From the NCBI RefSeq assembly GCF_014356525.2, contig NC_052518.1, positions 11,242,874 through 11,306,873 of the forward strand: DNA of 64,000 nt, read 5' to 3'. Below, in pieces: positions 44,611 through 53,703 of the stretch; the stretch's first letter is position 1, and each line of letters begins with the position of its first letter. Source of the DNA: Nilaparvata lugens. Its lineage: Eukaryota > Arthropoda > Insecta > Hemiptera > Delphacidae. The notes under the pieces were generated by a model, which saw only the letters and a list, made by a program, of their open reading frames with translations, was not told where the DNA came from and searched no databases. The translations under genes and the position numbers were made by a program.

Positions 44611-45408
44611 TTAAATGAGTTTGTCAAACAGGGTGTGGGAGGAAAAGTTGATTTGGTCATTTAGAATATTGTTTGGCTGTTGTTTGGTGTGTTTGTATAT
44701 TTTGAACTGTTCTAGTACATTTAATTTTCTGTTTTTGTGGGAATAGTGGAGTATTTCGAGGTTGTTGTCTATGTCAGGGTGTGTGTGGTCAGTGGAGATA
44801 ATGTGTTCTGCAAAGGTGGAATGGGAGGACGGATGGGTAATGGCTCTTGTGTGTTCTTTGAATCTTATATTGAAATTTCTAGCTGTTTTACCTATGTAGA
44901 ATTTGCTGCAATCTCTACAATTTAGTTTATAAATTCCTGGTCTATTGTATTGATTTTGAGAGATGTTGTGTGGGGACAAGAGTTTTTTTAGTGAGTTTTT
45001 TGTTCTGTATGCAACATTGTATTTTATTTTCTTGAATGATGCTGCTATTTTGTAAGTTTTATTGTTGTGGTATGTGAGGGTGACGAATGCTGTATGATTA
45101 TCAGTGTTGTATTTGTCAGAGTTTTGCGGATTGTTCTTGTTGTTTTTGATTTTTTGTAGTAGTTTGTCAATCATTGAGGGTTTGTATCCATTTTGTTGTG
45201 CAATATATTTTATTGTGTGCAGTTCAGTGTTGTAATCTGTGGTTGTCATTGGGATATCTATTAATCTGTATAGCATGTGGTTGTAGGCTGCAAGTTTGTG
45301 TTGGATAGGGTGATTTGAAGTGCAATGGATTGTGGTGTCGGTTGTTGTGGGCTTTCTGTATATTTTGAATGTTTTGAATGATTGGTTCTGTTTTGTGATG
45401 AGAAGATG
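44611..45408 (-). CDS. Penelope-like ORF C-terminus: end of RT plus GIY-YIG endonuclease
   Basis: The open frame runs from about 45408 without a stop to 44611. It starts in the RT region with FKIYRKPTTTDTTIH and CTSNHP, which are Penelope signatures. A linker follows, then the endonuclease: PGIYKLNCRDCSKFYIGKTA (GIY ... YIG separated by 11 residues), R and H of RFKEH downstream, then a conserved HILxxxH-like stretch and C-terminal NVLEQFKIYKH. The N-terminal RT core is absent. The frame is clean over about 265 codons, so insertion is fairly recent. Confidence 0.88.
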   Translation of the reverse strand, partial: HLLITKQNQSFKTFKIYRKPTTTDTTIHCTSNHPIQHKLAAYNHMLYRLIDIPMTTTDYNTELHTIKYIAQQNGYKPSMIDKLLQKIKNNKNNPQNSDKYNTDNHTAFVTLTYHNNKTYKIAASFKKIKYNVAYRTKNSLKKLLSPHNISQNQYNRPGIYKLNCRDCSKFYIGKTARNFNIRFKEHTRAITHPSSHSTFAEHIISTDHTHPDIDNNLEILHYSHKNRKLNVLEQFKIYKHTKQQPNNILNDQINFSSHTLFDKLI

Positions 45409-45411
45409 TTG

Positions 45412-45676
45412 TCACTTCCACTTGTAGTTTATTCATCCAAACTAGTTTCAATGCACTCAAGGCAACAGTGGTTGAATAACACAATTTATTCATCAGTAGA
45501 ATAGCATGAGATCAAGTTTCTATATATTGCGTTGTCACACATGAAGTTGATCAACCAGAATGTCCTTTCTACTTCATCCATTCCTCAGTTCAACCCAAAA
45601 AAAACCCACTGAAGGTGATACCTTGAGTGCATCAAGACACATTTAGATTGAATAAAGTACTTGTGGAAGTGACAAC
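45412..45676. mobile_element. ~265-bp MITE with imperfect ~60-bp inverted repeats
   Basis: GTTGTCACTTCCACTTGTAG at the left and GTTGTCACTTCCACAAGTAC (inverse of the right end), both followed by TTTATTCA and later TGCACTCAAGG. It directly abuts the 5' break of the Penelope-like element. No ORF. Confidence 0.7.
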
Positions 45677-45843
45677 TTCTCACCTTCATTCAAACGATCA
45701 AATGAACAAATTTAGTCATTCAGCTATAAAGATGATGAACCGTGATCTTAGGCCACTCAGACTGTCAGGTGCAGTAAGCTAATTGATTATTTTGTAGGGG
45801 GAGGCTGATGTTGAAAGGCTTGATTGAATCGAGGGGTGGTGTC

Positions 45844-46769
45844 TTAGACTTCACTTACACTTTCTTGAGTGGCAGAAATGTTGTAGTGCGGAAGCTCTAG
45901 TAATTGCTGTGTGGCCGCTGGAGCAGTCAGGCTGATGATGTGCCAAGAGTGGTGGCTGGTCTCATCATTCGCCAAAAACTGTCGAGTGGCCTGCAATTGG
46001 AGATGCTCCTCCTGAGGTAGAATCGGTATAGTCAAAGGTAAATCATCGATCGATAGATTTCTTTCCATGATTGATTGTTGGTGTGAGGTGGGATTTTCAG
46101 ACATCGGAGCGATGTCTTCAGGCTTCAAATCTTTTAAATCCTCTAAATCTCCGGGCTTCAGCTCCAGACCGAATGAGTCTATCATGGCAGAATAGGAGGG
46201 GGATGATGATGATGAAGCAGCGGGTTGATCAAACTGATGCGCATCTACCGTTCTGAGAATGGCGGTTGATGATTCGTTGTTATCATCAATGGGATACTGT
46301 CCCTCACTATACACATGTTCACTCTCGTATACTAGATTCAACATCTCAGAGCTACTCATACTTGGAGATAGCAGATTAGACATCAGAGCAACACAACCAT
46401 GTTCTCCAGAAAGATGGCTCCAAAATATATCTGACTTGGAATCTTTTGGTTCTTCAAACTCGGACATCAAATTAGCTTCCTGAGATACATTACTATACAA
46501 TTCTCCCGAAGTTATTGTGGCAGATAGTTTTGACAATGAAGAAGGTTTCAATTGCAGTTGAATTGTTGATCATCCTGTTTCAACCAGTATACTATCAACA
46601 GTCTTGGTTTTTGCTTCGGCCCGCTTTGTTTTGACCTTTTTACCAGGTGAACTATGACTTTTCTTGATGTGTCTATCAAGATGGTCTTTCCTTGCAAAGA
46701 GTTGAGGACAAAATTGACAGAAAGTCCCTTTTGCCTGTGTGAACTACCATGTGTCGCCTGACATCTTTA
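45844..46769 (-). pseudogene. PLAG-family C2H2 zinc-finger gene, C-terminal part
   Basis: PLAG proteins (PLAG1/PLAGL in vertebrates) are nuclear C2H2 transcription factors. The minus strand reads [15 protein letters not shown], then (after a frameshift) CQFCPQLFARKDHLDRHIKK and SH, very close to the PLAG signature [39 protein letters not shown]. A basic stretch (GKKVKTKRAEAKTKTV) follows, then one in-frame TGA and a further 235-codon frame rich in Ser, Glu and Asp (e.g. SSSSSPSYSAMIDSFG), like an activation domain. One frameshift plus one stop suggest decay, unless they are assembly errors. Confidence 0.7.
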
Positions 46770-47034
46770 CTAATAACAGTTCTTAAGGGAATCATGCATC
46801 TCGAGGTAAAAACCTGTGTGAGATGGTGATAAATAATTAATATTCAAACTCAGTGGAATAGAGTGGTTGAGGCCGACCAATTTTAAACACTTTAGTAATG
46901 CTCTTAAGAATGTAAGAAAATTTCACAATTTAGGCTTTGAACATAATACACTGTGCTCTACATTGGGGTTAACTATTACAGAGAATTCTATAGCTAGCCT
47001 TCCGTACTCTTTTTTAATTTGATTTATATGACTA

Positions 47035-48955
47035 TATGAGTGATTTGAAAAATATATCAACGTTTTCTATATTTAGTAAAAAAATCTTGTCACTTTTCAG
47101 GAATTTTGTTCGCTTTTCACATTGGCGTATTTCTAAGGGTAGTAGGTTGTAGAACTTAGGAGCCTGATACGAGAAAAACTTCATGAAGTGACTTTAATAG
47201 GTTTGGGTATGCATACTTCTGATTTATTTCTCAAAATACTTTTCTTTAGGTTAGCATTACCGTTGTTTGTTCCACTTCGGTCAAAGAAATTCCTCAGAAC
47301 TTTGTATACGTATAGGCTTCTCAGGGGGAGAATGGCAAACTGTTTAAATAGAGGTGCCGAAGGTTCCATCTTTGACTTCCAAGCTAAAATACAAATAAAA
47401 AACTTTTGTAGTACAATTATTGGATTCAAGGTCGTGGAATAAGCACCACCCCACAACACCAATCCATACTCTAGCTTTGAATTTACCAAGGCATAGTAAA
47501 CAGACTTCAACAATCCTGCATCGCAAACTGTTCTCAGCAAATAAAATATTCGTATGTACTTAATAAGTTTCTGTTTTAGGTAGTTCAAATGATTTTTCCA
47601 TTTAACTTTGGAGTCTAATACTAGACCTAAATATTTTATTTCTTCTACCTGATCAATTTGTGGGCAAGAGCATGTTGTGTTTTCGACACATGATAACATG
47701 TGGTACCTGAGTGGCAAAGGGAAATGCACATTTCGCGATAAACTGAATATCATATATTTTGTTTTGGGGCTCATTATCATATAGTTGTCTGTGAACCACC
47801 ATCTTAGTGCCATTACATCTGCTTGCATGTCGGCATGTAATTCTTCTATAGAGTTAGCTTTATAAAAAAGAGCCGTATCATCTGCAAAGGCAGTGAGTCT
47901 ACCCCTAAACAACCCATTACATAATTCATTGACATAGATAAGAAAGAGTGGTCCCGATAACACCGATCCTTGGGGAATACCGAATTCAACTAGACCTCTC
48001 TCGCTTAGAGTGCTGTTTACTTTTGTTTGTAGGGTTCTCCCAGACAAGTACGATCGAAACCAGTTGAGTGGTATGCCTCTCACCCCTGCATCGCTCATCC
48101 TCGATAAAAGCAGGGAGTGATCGACAGTATCAAATGCCTTCATAATATCAACAAAAATCCCTGCACAAAGGCCTCCCCCATTTAGTGAATCATAAACATT
48201 GATCATGTAATCCAGTAGTGCTTTCTCTGTATTTAATCCTTCTCTGAACCCATACTGGGATTTGCTAAAAAAATTATGCATCAATAGAAATTGCATTAAT
48301 CGGGCTTTGACAACCTTCTCGAGAATTTTGGAGAACAATGACAATAAAGCAATTGGGCGGTAGTTGGTGGGGTCACATGGATCACCCTTCTTGTATAATG
48401 GCTTTATAATGGTTTTCTTCAATGAATCTGGGAATACTCCAGAACAGAGGCTTTGATTAATTAGGTGGACCAAAACATCAACAATATCAGGCAGTATATG
48501 TTTTAACATTACAGGAGTTATATCATTGAATCCCGGGGCCTTACGATTATTGAGTGAATTGATGATATTTGATATCTCATTTGATGTAGTTGGGTAAAAA
48601 AACATACTATTATCAATGCGTTCTTTCCTAAACAATCCTCCTCTCAATTTGTTATTTTGGGCTATCAAGGAAATATCTGTGATTATCCTCTCTCTAAGAC
48701 CCTTTGCCACAGTACAAAAAAAAAATTAAATATGTTGGCCACCAACCTTGGGTCATCCTCAATCGCTCCATTTTCATTCCTCAAGGCAATATTTTGGACA
48801 TGGTTTTTGTCATTACCTATTATACTATTTAATGTTCGCCACTGTTTCTTTGCGTTATTTCTATTTGTTTCAAATAATTTTTTATAGTATAAATTTTTCA
48901 CTTCTACTATTTGAGTTTGTAGTAAATTTTTCAAAACATTGTAGGCTTCCTTCAT
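47035..48955 (-). pseudogene. LINE B ORF2: reverse transcriptase and C-terminus
   Basis: The main frame at 47181-48710 contains PTNYRPIALLSLFSKILEKV, FSKSQYGFREG, FVDIMKAFDTVDHSLLLSRM, FGIPQGSVLSGPLFLIYVNE, FADDTALFY (catalytic YxDD-type motif) and EEIKYLGLVLDSKVKWKNHL. Upstream 48683-48955 continues the linker in another frame. Downstream of 47195 another frame continues to about 47035 with YQAPKFYNLLPLEIR. All catalytic Asp residues are present; only frameshifts disable it. Confidence 0.85.
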
Positions 48956-48975
48956 TTCTATGTTTTCTGGGTGTT

Positions 48976-49950
48976 TTAAATGTTTTTATACAATGCATTT
49001 TTCTTGTTAATTTGGGATAGCAAGATATCATTCATCCAGGGTTGTAATTTATTTTTGGACTTTGGTTTTGGTTTAGGAATATTCTGTGATGCGCTAATAC
49101 ACGAGGACAGTTTGGTTAAAAAAATATCAAAACCTACATTCACATCACTATCATATACTTCATTCCAGTCAACATCTTTCAGTAGCCTAGAAAGGAGTTT
49201 GAAGTTTAAAGATTTTACATCTTTTCCACTATTAAATGGTCTTCTATTAGGTTTGAAATTTAAACATGCTGCAATCATTCTGTGGTCTGTAATATTGCTA
49301 TCAATCACAAAACAGTCAAGGTCGGGGTGAAAATTTATTTTATGTCTAAAGAAAAAATTATCAATACATGTGCTGGAGTTGTTTGTTATTCTGGTGGGGA
49401 AATTAATGTACGATAATAATCCATGACTGGACATAATTATCTTATAGTCAGCTGCGGCTGGTTTGAGAAGATCTATATTTAAGTCACCTGTCACAATGAG
49501 GTTGGGGCATTTAATTGATGATAACAGCAGATCTAGTTCGTCATTAAAAATATTGATAGAGAATTCTTGTAGCCTATAGATAGCTAGAATCTCAAGTGTC
49601 GAATTTTTCTCTGCTTTGATAAGAATTCTAACGATATCGGCTGAAGAGAAATTATCAACAGATAAACAGTTACAGGATAATGACTCAGTTACATAGACCA
49701 ACACTCCGCCAGCTCTTATTTTACTATTACATTTTGAAAGCATACGATAGTTAGGAATTTTGTATAAGTCCAGCTCATTACTCTCTATCCATATTTCACT
49801 TAATATTATTATGTTGGGTGCCTTATCTAGATTTTGCATGTTAATAAGTAACAGGTCAAAGTTCTTTCTCATACTTCTAATGTTCTGATGGATAATCACT
49901 AAATCATTTACATAATCATTAAATATACAGTTTGTAAGTAGCTTACTCAT
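48976..49950 (-). CDS. LINE B ORF2: APE-type endonuclease
   Basis: The start overlaps the end of ORF1 by 8 bases (ORF1 stop at 49943). Motifs: VIIHQNIRSMRKNFD (N of the active site), IILSEIWIESNEL (E), GGVLVYVTES, VTGDLNIDLL (D) and NITDHRMIAACL (DH). This is the DNA-nicking endonuclease used for target-primed reverse transcription. The frame ends KKNALYKNI, where a frameshift separates it from the RT. Confidence 0.85.
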   Translation of the reverse strand: MSKLLTNCIFNDYVNDLVIIHQNIRSMRKNFDLLLINMQNLDKAPNIIILSEIWIESNELDLYKIPNYRMLSKCNSKIRAGGVLVYVTESLSCNCLSVDNFSSADIVRILIKAEKNSTLEILAIYRLQEFSINIFNDELDLLLSSIKCPNLIVTGDLNIDLLKPAAADYKIIMSSHGLLSYINFPTRITNNSSTCIDNFFFRHKINFHPDLDCFVIDSNITDHRMIAACLNFKPNRRPFNSGKDVKSLNFKLLSRLLKDVDWNEVYDSDVNVGFDIFLTKLSSCISASQNIPKPKPKSKNKLQPWMNDILLSQINKKNALYKNI

Positions 49951-51175
49951 TTGTTATCGTATTTGGTTGATTTAACTGCTCGGTACCAGGTCGTGATAAT
50001 TGTTCGGCAGTTGTTTTAATATTTAGGGCATCCACCTGGTCCATTGTAGTCACAGCAACCGTTTTTGCTCCATCCTGCACTTTCGTTAGTATTTTTCCAT
50101 TACGTACCCATACATACTGAAGAAGGTTTTGTTTCATCAAGGCCCTGGCAGCATTTAGAACTTTGCGGCGTCCTGCACTAAGGCTTTCATTAATGTATAT
50201 AGGGTCGGCTGTTCGAACCATGAAACCAATGTCCTTCATGTTGAAATTATGCACGACTCTCCTCTTCTGAAGTATGTCTTCTTTAACTGATCTCCGCACA
50301 AATTTCACTATAATTCCCCTTGTACGTTTCTCTTCCTCTCTAGAAGCTCCAAGGCGATGACAGGCGTCGACATCCTTCTCGTCTATCGTAATTCCAAGAC
50401 TCCTGCCCACAGATTTAACAATTTGATAGACATTTTCATTCTTTTCTTCGGGAACCCCATTAATTTCAATGCAGTTGATTCGAGAGTACTGCTCCATGTC
50501 TTCTATACAGGTCTCAAGGTCCTTGCATTTTTTCCGCAAATACGAGTTTTCCTGCGTCAGTGAGTCATAGTTTTCCTGGTATTTATCGATGGTGGTTGAC
50601 TGATCTTTTATTATTTTCTTCAAGTCTTCAATATTTTCGTGACACACCTCCACTGACTTTCCCAATTCGTTCTCTATATTTTTTATTTGTGCCTTGTTTT
50701 CTTCTCTCATTTCTTGAAGCAACTTGTAGACATCCCCAATATCAACCTTATCCTTGCTGAGTAGAGATTCGACCTGCATACTCTTTCTTCTGTTTTTCTT
50801 GCACGGGTCACAGCGCCAGATCTCGTTGGTGGTCACCAGGAAGTCGATGTCGTCCTTTGACAATTGATAACAAGCTCCATGAAAGAGATTGACACACTCA
50901 GCACACTGAATTCTCAGTTGTCGGCAGTCCAAGTGTTTTAGTCAACCTCACCACACTTTGATTATTTTGCAAAGACACCAACTTGTCAGTCTTCCCCATC
51001 GTTATCAAGACTTTATTATTTCCCTTACTCAACATACTCTGTATTTCTGTGGCAGACAGTGATGAAGTACTGGGCAGTGTTTGTAGAATTGAAAGAGATT
51101 GACACACTCAGCACACTGAATTCTCAGTTGTCGGGCTCCTATCGATTTAGAGCACAGCTTGCATTTATCACTCAT
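49943..51175 (-). CDS. LINE B ORF1: PHD-like zinc finger, coiled coil, RRM-like domain
   Basis: The start is probably ATG at 51173-51175 (MSDKCKLCSKSIGARQLRIQ). The finger continues CAECVNLFHGACYQL ... WRCDPCKKNR. A long coiled coil follows (about residues 60-150 of the 329-codon frame), then MEQYSRINCIEINGVPEE, which is the start of the L1-ORF1-like RRM, and DACHRLGASREEEKR. The N-terminal part is broken by a 206-bp insertion flanked by a 44-bp direct repeat (50881-50924 and about 51092-51135). ORF1 proteins bind the element RNA. Confidence 0.75.
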
Positions 51176-51892
51176 TTCAAAACCGAAACAGAACGAATTA
51201 TAGAGAAGAATTTCACTACTATTTTCGAATCCGTAACAATATTTTAGAAACAATACGGTTATCTTGTTATTCACTATTGATAAGAGCGGTCGGCCTCAGA
51301 ACGTCTTTCCGCCACGAGCGTTCGATCATAACTTATTGGCAGGATTCAGAGAGGCCGCATCACTTGAACAGTTCTGGTCTCAGCTATATCCGTTTCATCA
51401 GTAGCAATTTCATATTCTTATTTTAATATGGAATTGAGAAATGTCCACTGTTATAAGCTTCGTTTCAACTCTCAAAACAAAACACGTCTGATTACTTTCA
51501 ACAAGATGTTCACTGCCGTATTGCTTGAATTTGCTAATATTTTGAGGCAATGTCAAATTCTTGCTTCACTTAGACCATGGTCTAGTTGCAGCCTAGAAAC
51601 ACACAGTTTATTTCAAGATATCTTCTTTGAAAACCGTTGCTATTCCCAAACACAATAAGTATTAGCAGCTACACGCGTTGTAAAGGACTGTCAATAATCT
51701 TGATAATATTAGGCCTTTATGAAAAGCTCAATCAGATATTTTCACCATTCCACTGAAAAATTTTCGTTGAAATGACGCCTAAAATATTGCACTTTGCACA
51801 ATGGAAAGGAAATAGACGAGTCGTCTTAACGGGGAGACAGCCACTCGGACGACGGAGCGCTCGGACGACTTTGTAAACAAACCATTTACCAC

Positions 51893-52110
51893 TCTGCTGG
51901 TGAAAAATGATTGATCGCAGTGATCACAGTGATATTTACGATCTTTGGCTGTCTTGACTGTGCACGACCCAGCATGAACCTTCACATGGAATACTATTTC
52001 CTCCTTGCTGGCGAACAAATGGTGCATTCAAGGTTTCCATCTTCAGCACAATGAACGGCAGTATGTTTCCTGAAGCGCAACAATGACGAATATTGCTTAC
52101 CACAACCAGG
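51893..52110 (-). pseudogene. PLAG-family C2H2 zinc-finger gene, N-terminal part of fragment
   Basis: Minus strand: PGCGKQYSSLLRFRKHTAVH and LECTICS, then after a +1 frameshift ASKEEIVFHVKVHAG and KYHCDHCDQSFFTSR. This parallels PLAG1 fingers (CGKNYNTKLGFKRHLALH ... LTCKVC ... LLEHLKSHAG ... HQCEHCDRRFYTR). The last finger stops at its tip; its helix KDVRRH is at 46752-46769, beyond LINE B. No clean splice donor is seen at the break. Confidence 0.7.
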
Positions 52111-53344
52111 TAATAAATAAATAAATATGAGGATAAATAATTATTTATATACACTTGCACTCAGATGGCAATCAGACCATAAGAAGGCCAATGGGAATCT
52201 TCAAGTTGTGTATGTGTCTTCTACACTCACAGGCACTGTTCAAACAAATTGTATGAGTATGATTATTAATAAGAGTAGCATGTTGCCATATCTATCACTG
52301 CAAATATTGAAGGAATGAAATTATTTCTCGAATTCCTGGGCATATTATAGTAAATAAGAGGCAATGAGAGTAAATATAAGAGAGAAATCGAGACAATAAA
52401 AATGAGACAAGAATTTTTTTTGCACATTCAAGATGATTTATTGAAGACACATCTCATTCACTTTGAGATTTGAAAAATATAAAAATAATACAACTTATTT
52501 TTTAAAGTTATAATCTTTACTTGAAGTTTAATAATTTTGAATAGAGTAACATACATAATACTTGATATGGTCTAAATATTTAGCATATTCTCACTCAATA
52601 CATATTTTATTTTCCAAAATTGAAAAAATGAAATCAACTATCACTAAAGGAAAATATATTATAGAAAAGGTAGTATGTTGAATTATTATTGTAACAATGG
52701 TAAGTTAGTAATATGAATCGACACAATCAAATGAATATAATTTACAAAACAGTAGTATACAGTAGTAATCTAGATAATTTTTTCATATCTTTTCTTTGAT
52801 GAATAATAAAAAGTAAAAGGAAAATTAATTATTTGGTGAGATTGGAAATATTATTATTATTATTGTATGACTTTGAATGGTGGGGATATCCAAGGGTTAT
52901 TCACCTCGCCGTATATTGTCCAAAGTTCCCTAATGAGGAACATAGTGAACCGGACACTAAGGTTATGATAAAAAATAAAAATTATCATGAAAATTGATTA
53001 CACAAAGAATACAAGTGCAAATTACAAAATTGAATCAATTGGATAATTCAACACAATAGAGTCATAAATTGTAAACTTCTAATCCAAGACAAAAAATTTG
53101 TTGCTCTGGGGTATGTTCAAAAATATTTTCCAAATTATTAAAAAGATACTTTCTAAAATATAATATGAGGTGAACCTGACTTGCTAGACATTCTCATTTC
53201 TTCTATATTTTTTCTCCTCTATTTCAGAATTGAAATTGGAATATTCAACCCTGGATCCATACACCTCAATTTCTGTTACATTAACCATACACAGGGGTAC
53301 TGGGTGCCCCAAAAATAAAAAAATATTTTTAATTGATATTTTTT
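52111..53344. other. AT-rich non-coding stretch
   Basis: No coding frame or repeat I can support. It could be an intron of the PLAG-like gene upstream of the finger exon. Confidence 0.5.
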
Positions 53345-53402
53345 AAACTTTATTATTTATTTATTTATTTATTCATCTATTTATTCATTTATTTATTTAT
53401 AC
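53345..53402 (-). repeat. (AAAT)n tail of LINE C
   Basis: Plus strand (TTTA/TTCA)n. On the minus strand this is the AAATAAATAAAT 3' tail following GTCTTGTTAGACTCAGTGGA, as expected at the 3' end of a LINE. Confidence 0.75.
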
Positions 53403-53703
53403 AATATGACAATTTCCACTGAGTCTAACAAGACCCATAGTGGTACAAAACAAAATAGCATTGTACATGAATAAACTATATGGTAAGTATTAATGTAAAA
53501 CTAAAAGTACAATAGATGGGCACAGTAAAAATTAATATACATTACTTCAAAAACAAGATAGAAATAGAAAAATGAGAAGGGAAAAACAAGAAAAAAAAAG
53601 TCAAGCAGTTCGTGAACCCATGCAAAAATCATTATCTACATTTCATAAGTAGGTAATTAAAAAAAAAAATGGAGTACAACTTCTCCTCGATACCAGCCAT
53701 AAG

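Larger units (their letters stand above)
44425..45412 (-). mobile_element. Penelope-like element, 5'-truncated, with GIY-YIG endonuclease
   Basis: Minus-strand retroelement keeping the end of the reverse transcriptase, the linker, the GIY-YIG endonuclease domain and the 3' region. The 3' region (44425-44610) is shared with 39846-40202 and contains a hammerhead-like motif and a (CCTAA)4 tract. At the 5' side the homology stops at about 45412, where a separate inverted-repeat element begins. Confidence 0.85.
46860..51300 (-). mobile_element. LINE B: nearly full-length, two-ORF non-LTR retrotransposon
   Basis: Minus strand. ORF1 with PHD-like zinc finger, coiled coil and RRM-like domain; ORF2 with APE-type endonuclease and reverse transcriptase. 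Frameshifts at about 48960, about 48717 (in an A9-10 run) and about 47195 interrupt ORF2. The 5' and 3' limits are approximate. It sits between two halves of a PLAG-like zinc finger gene. RT motifs place it in the jockey/CR1 superfamily. Confidence 0.85.

Noticed and set aside
51390..51420. CTACTGATGAAACGGATATA (minus) upstream of LINE B as a ribozyme
   Set aside because: No stem II followed by GAAA in the right order; the match is limited to CTGATGA.
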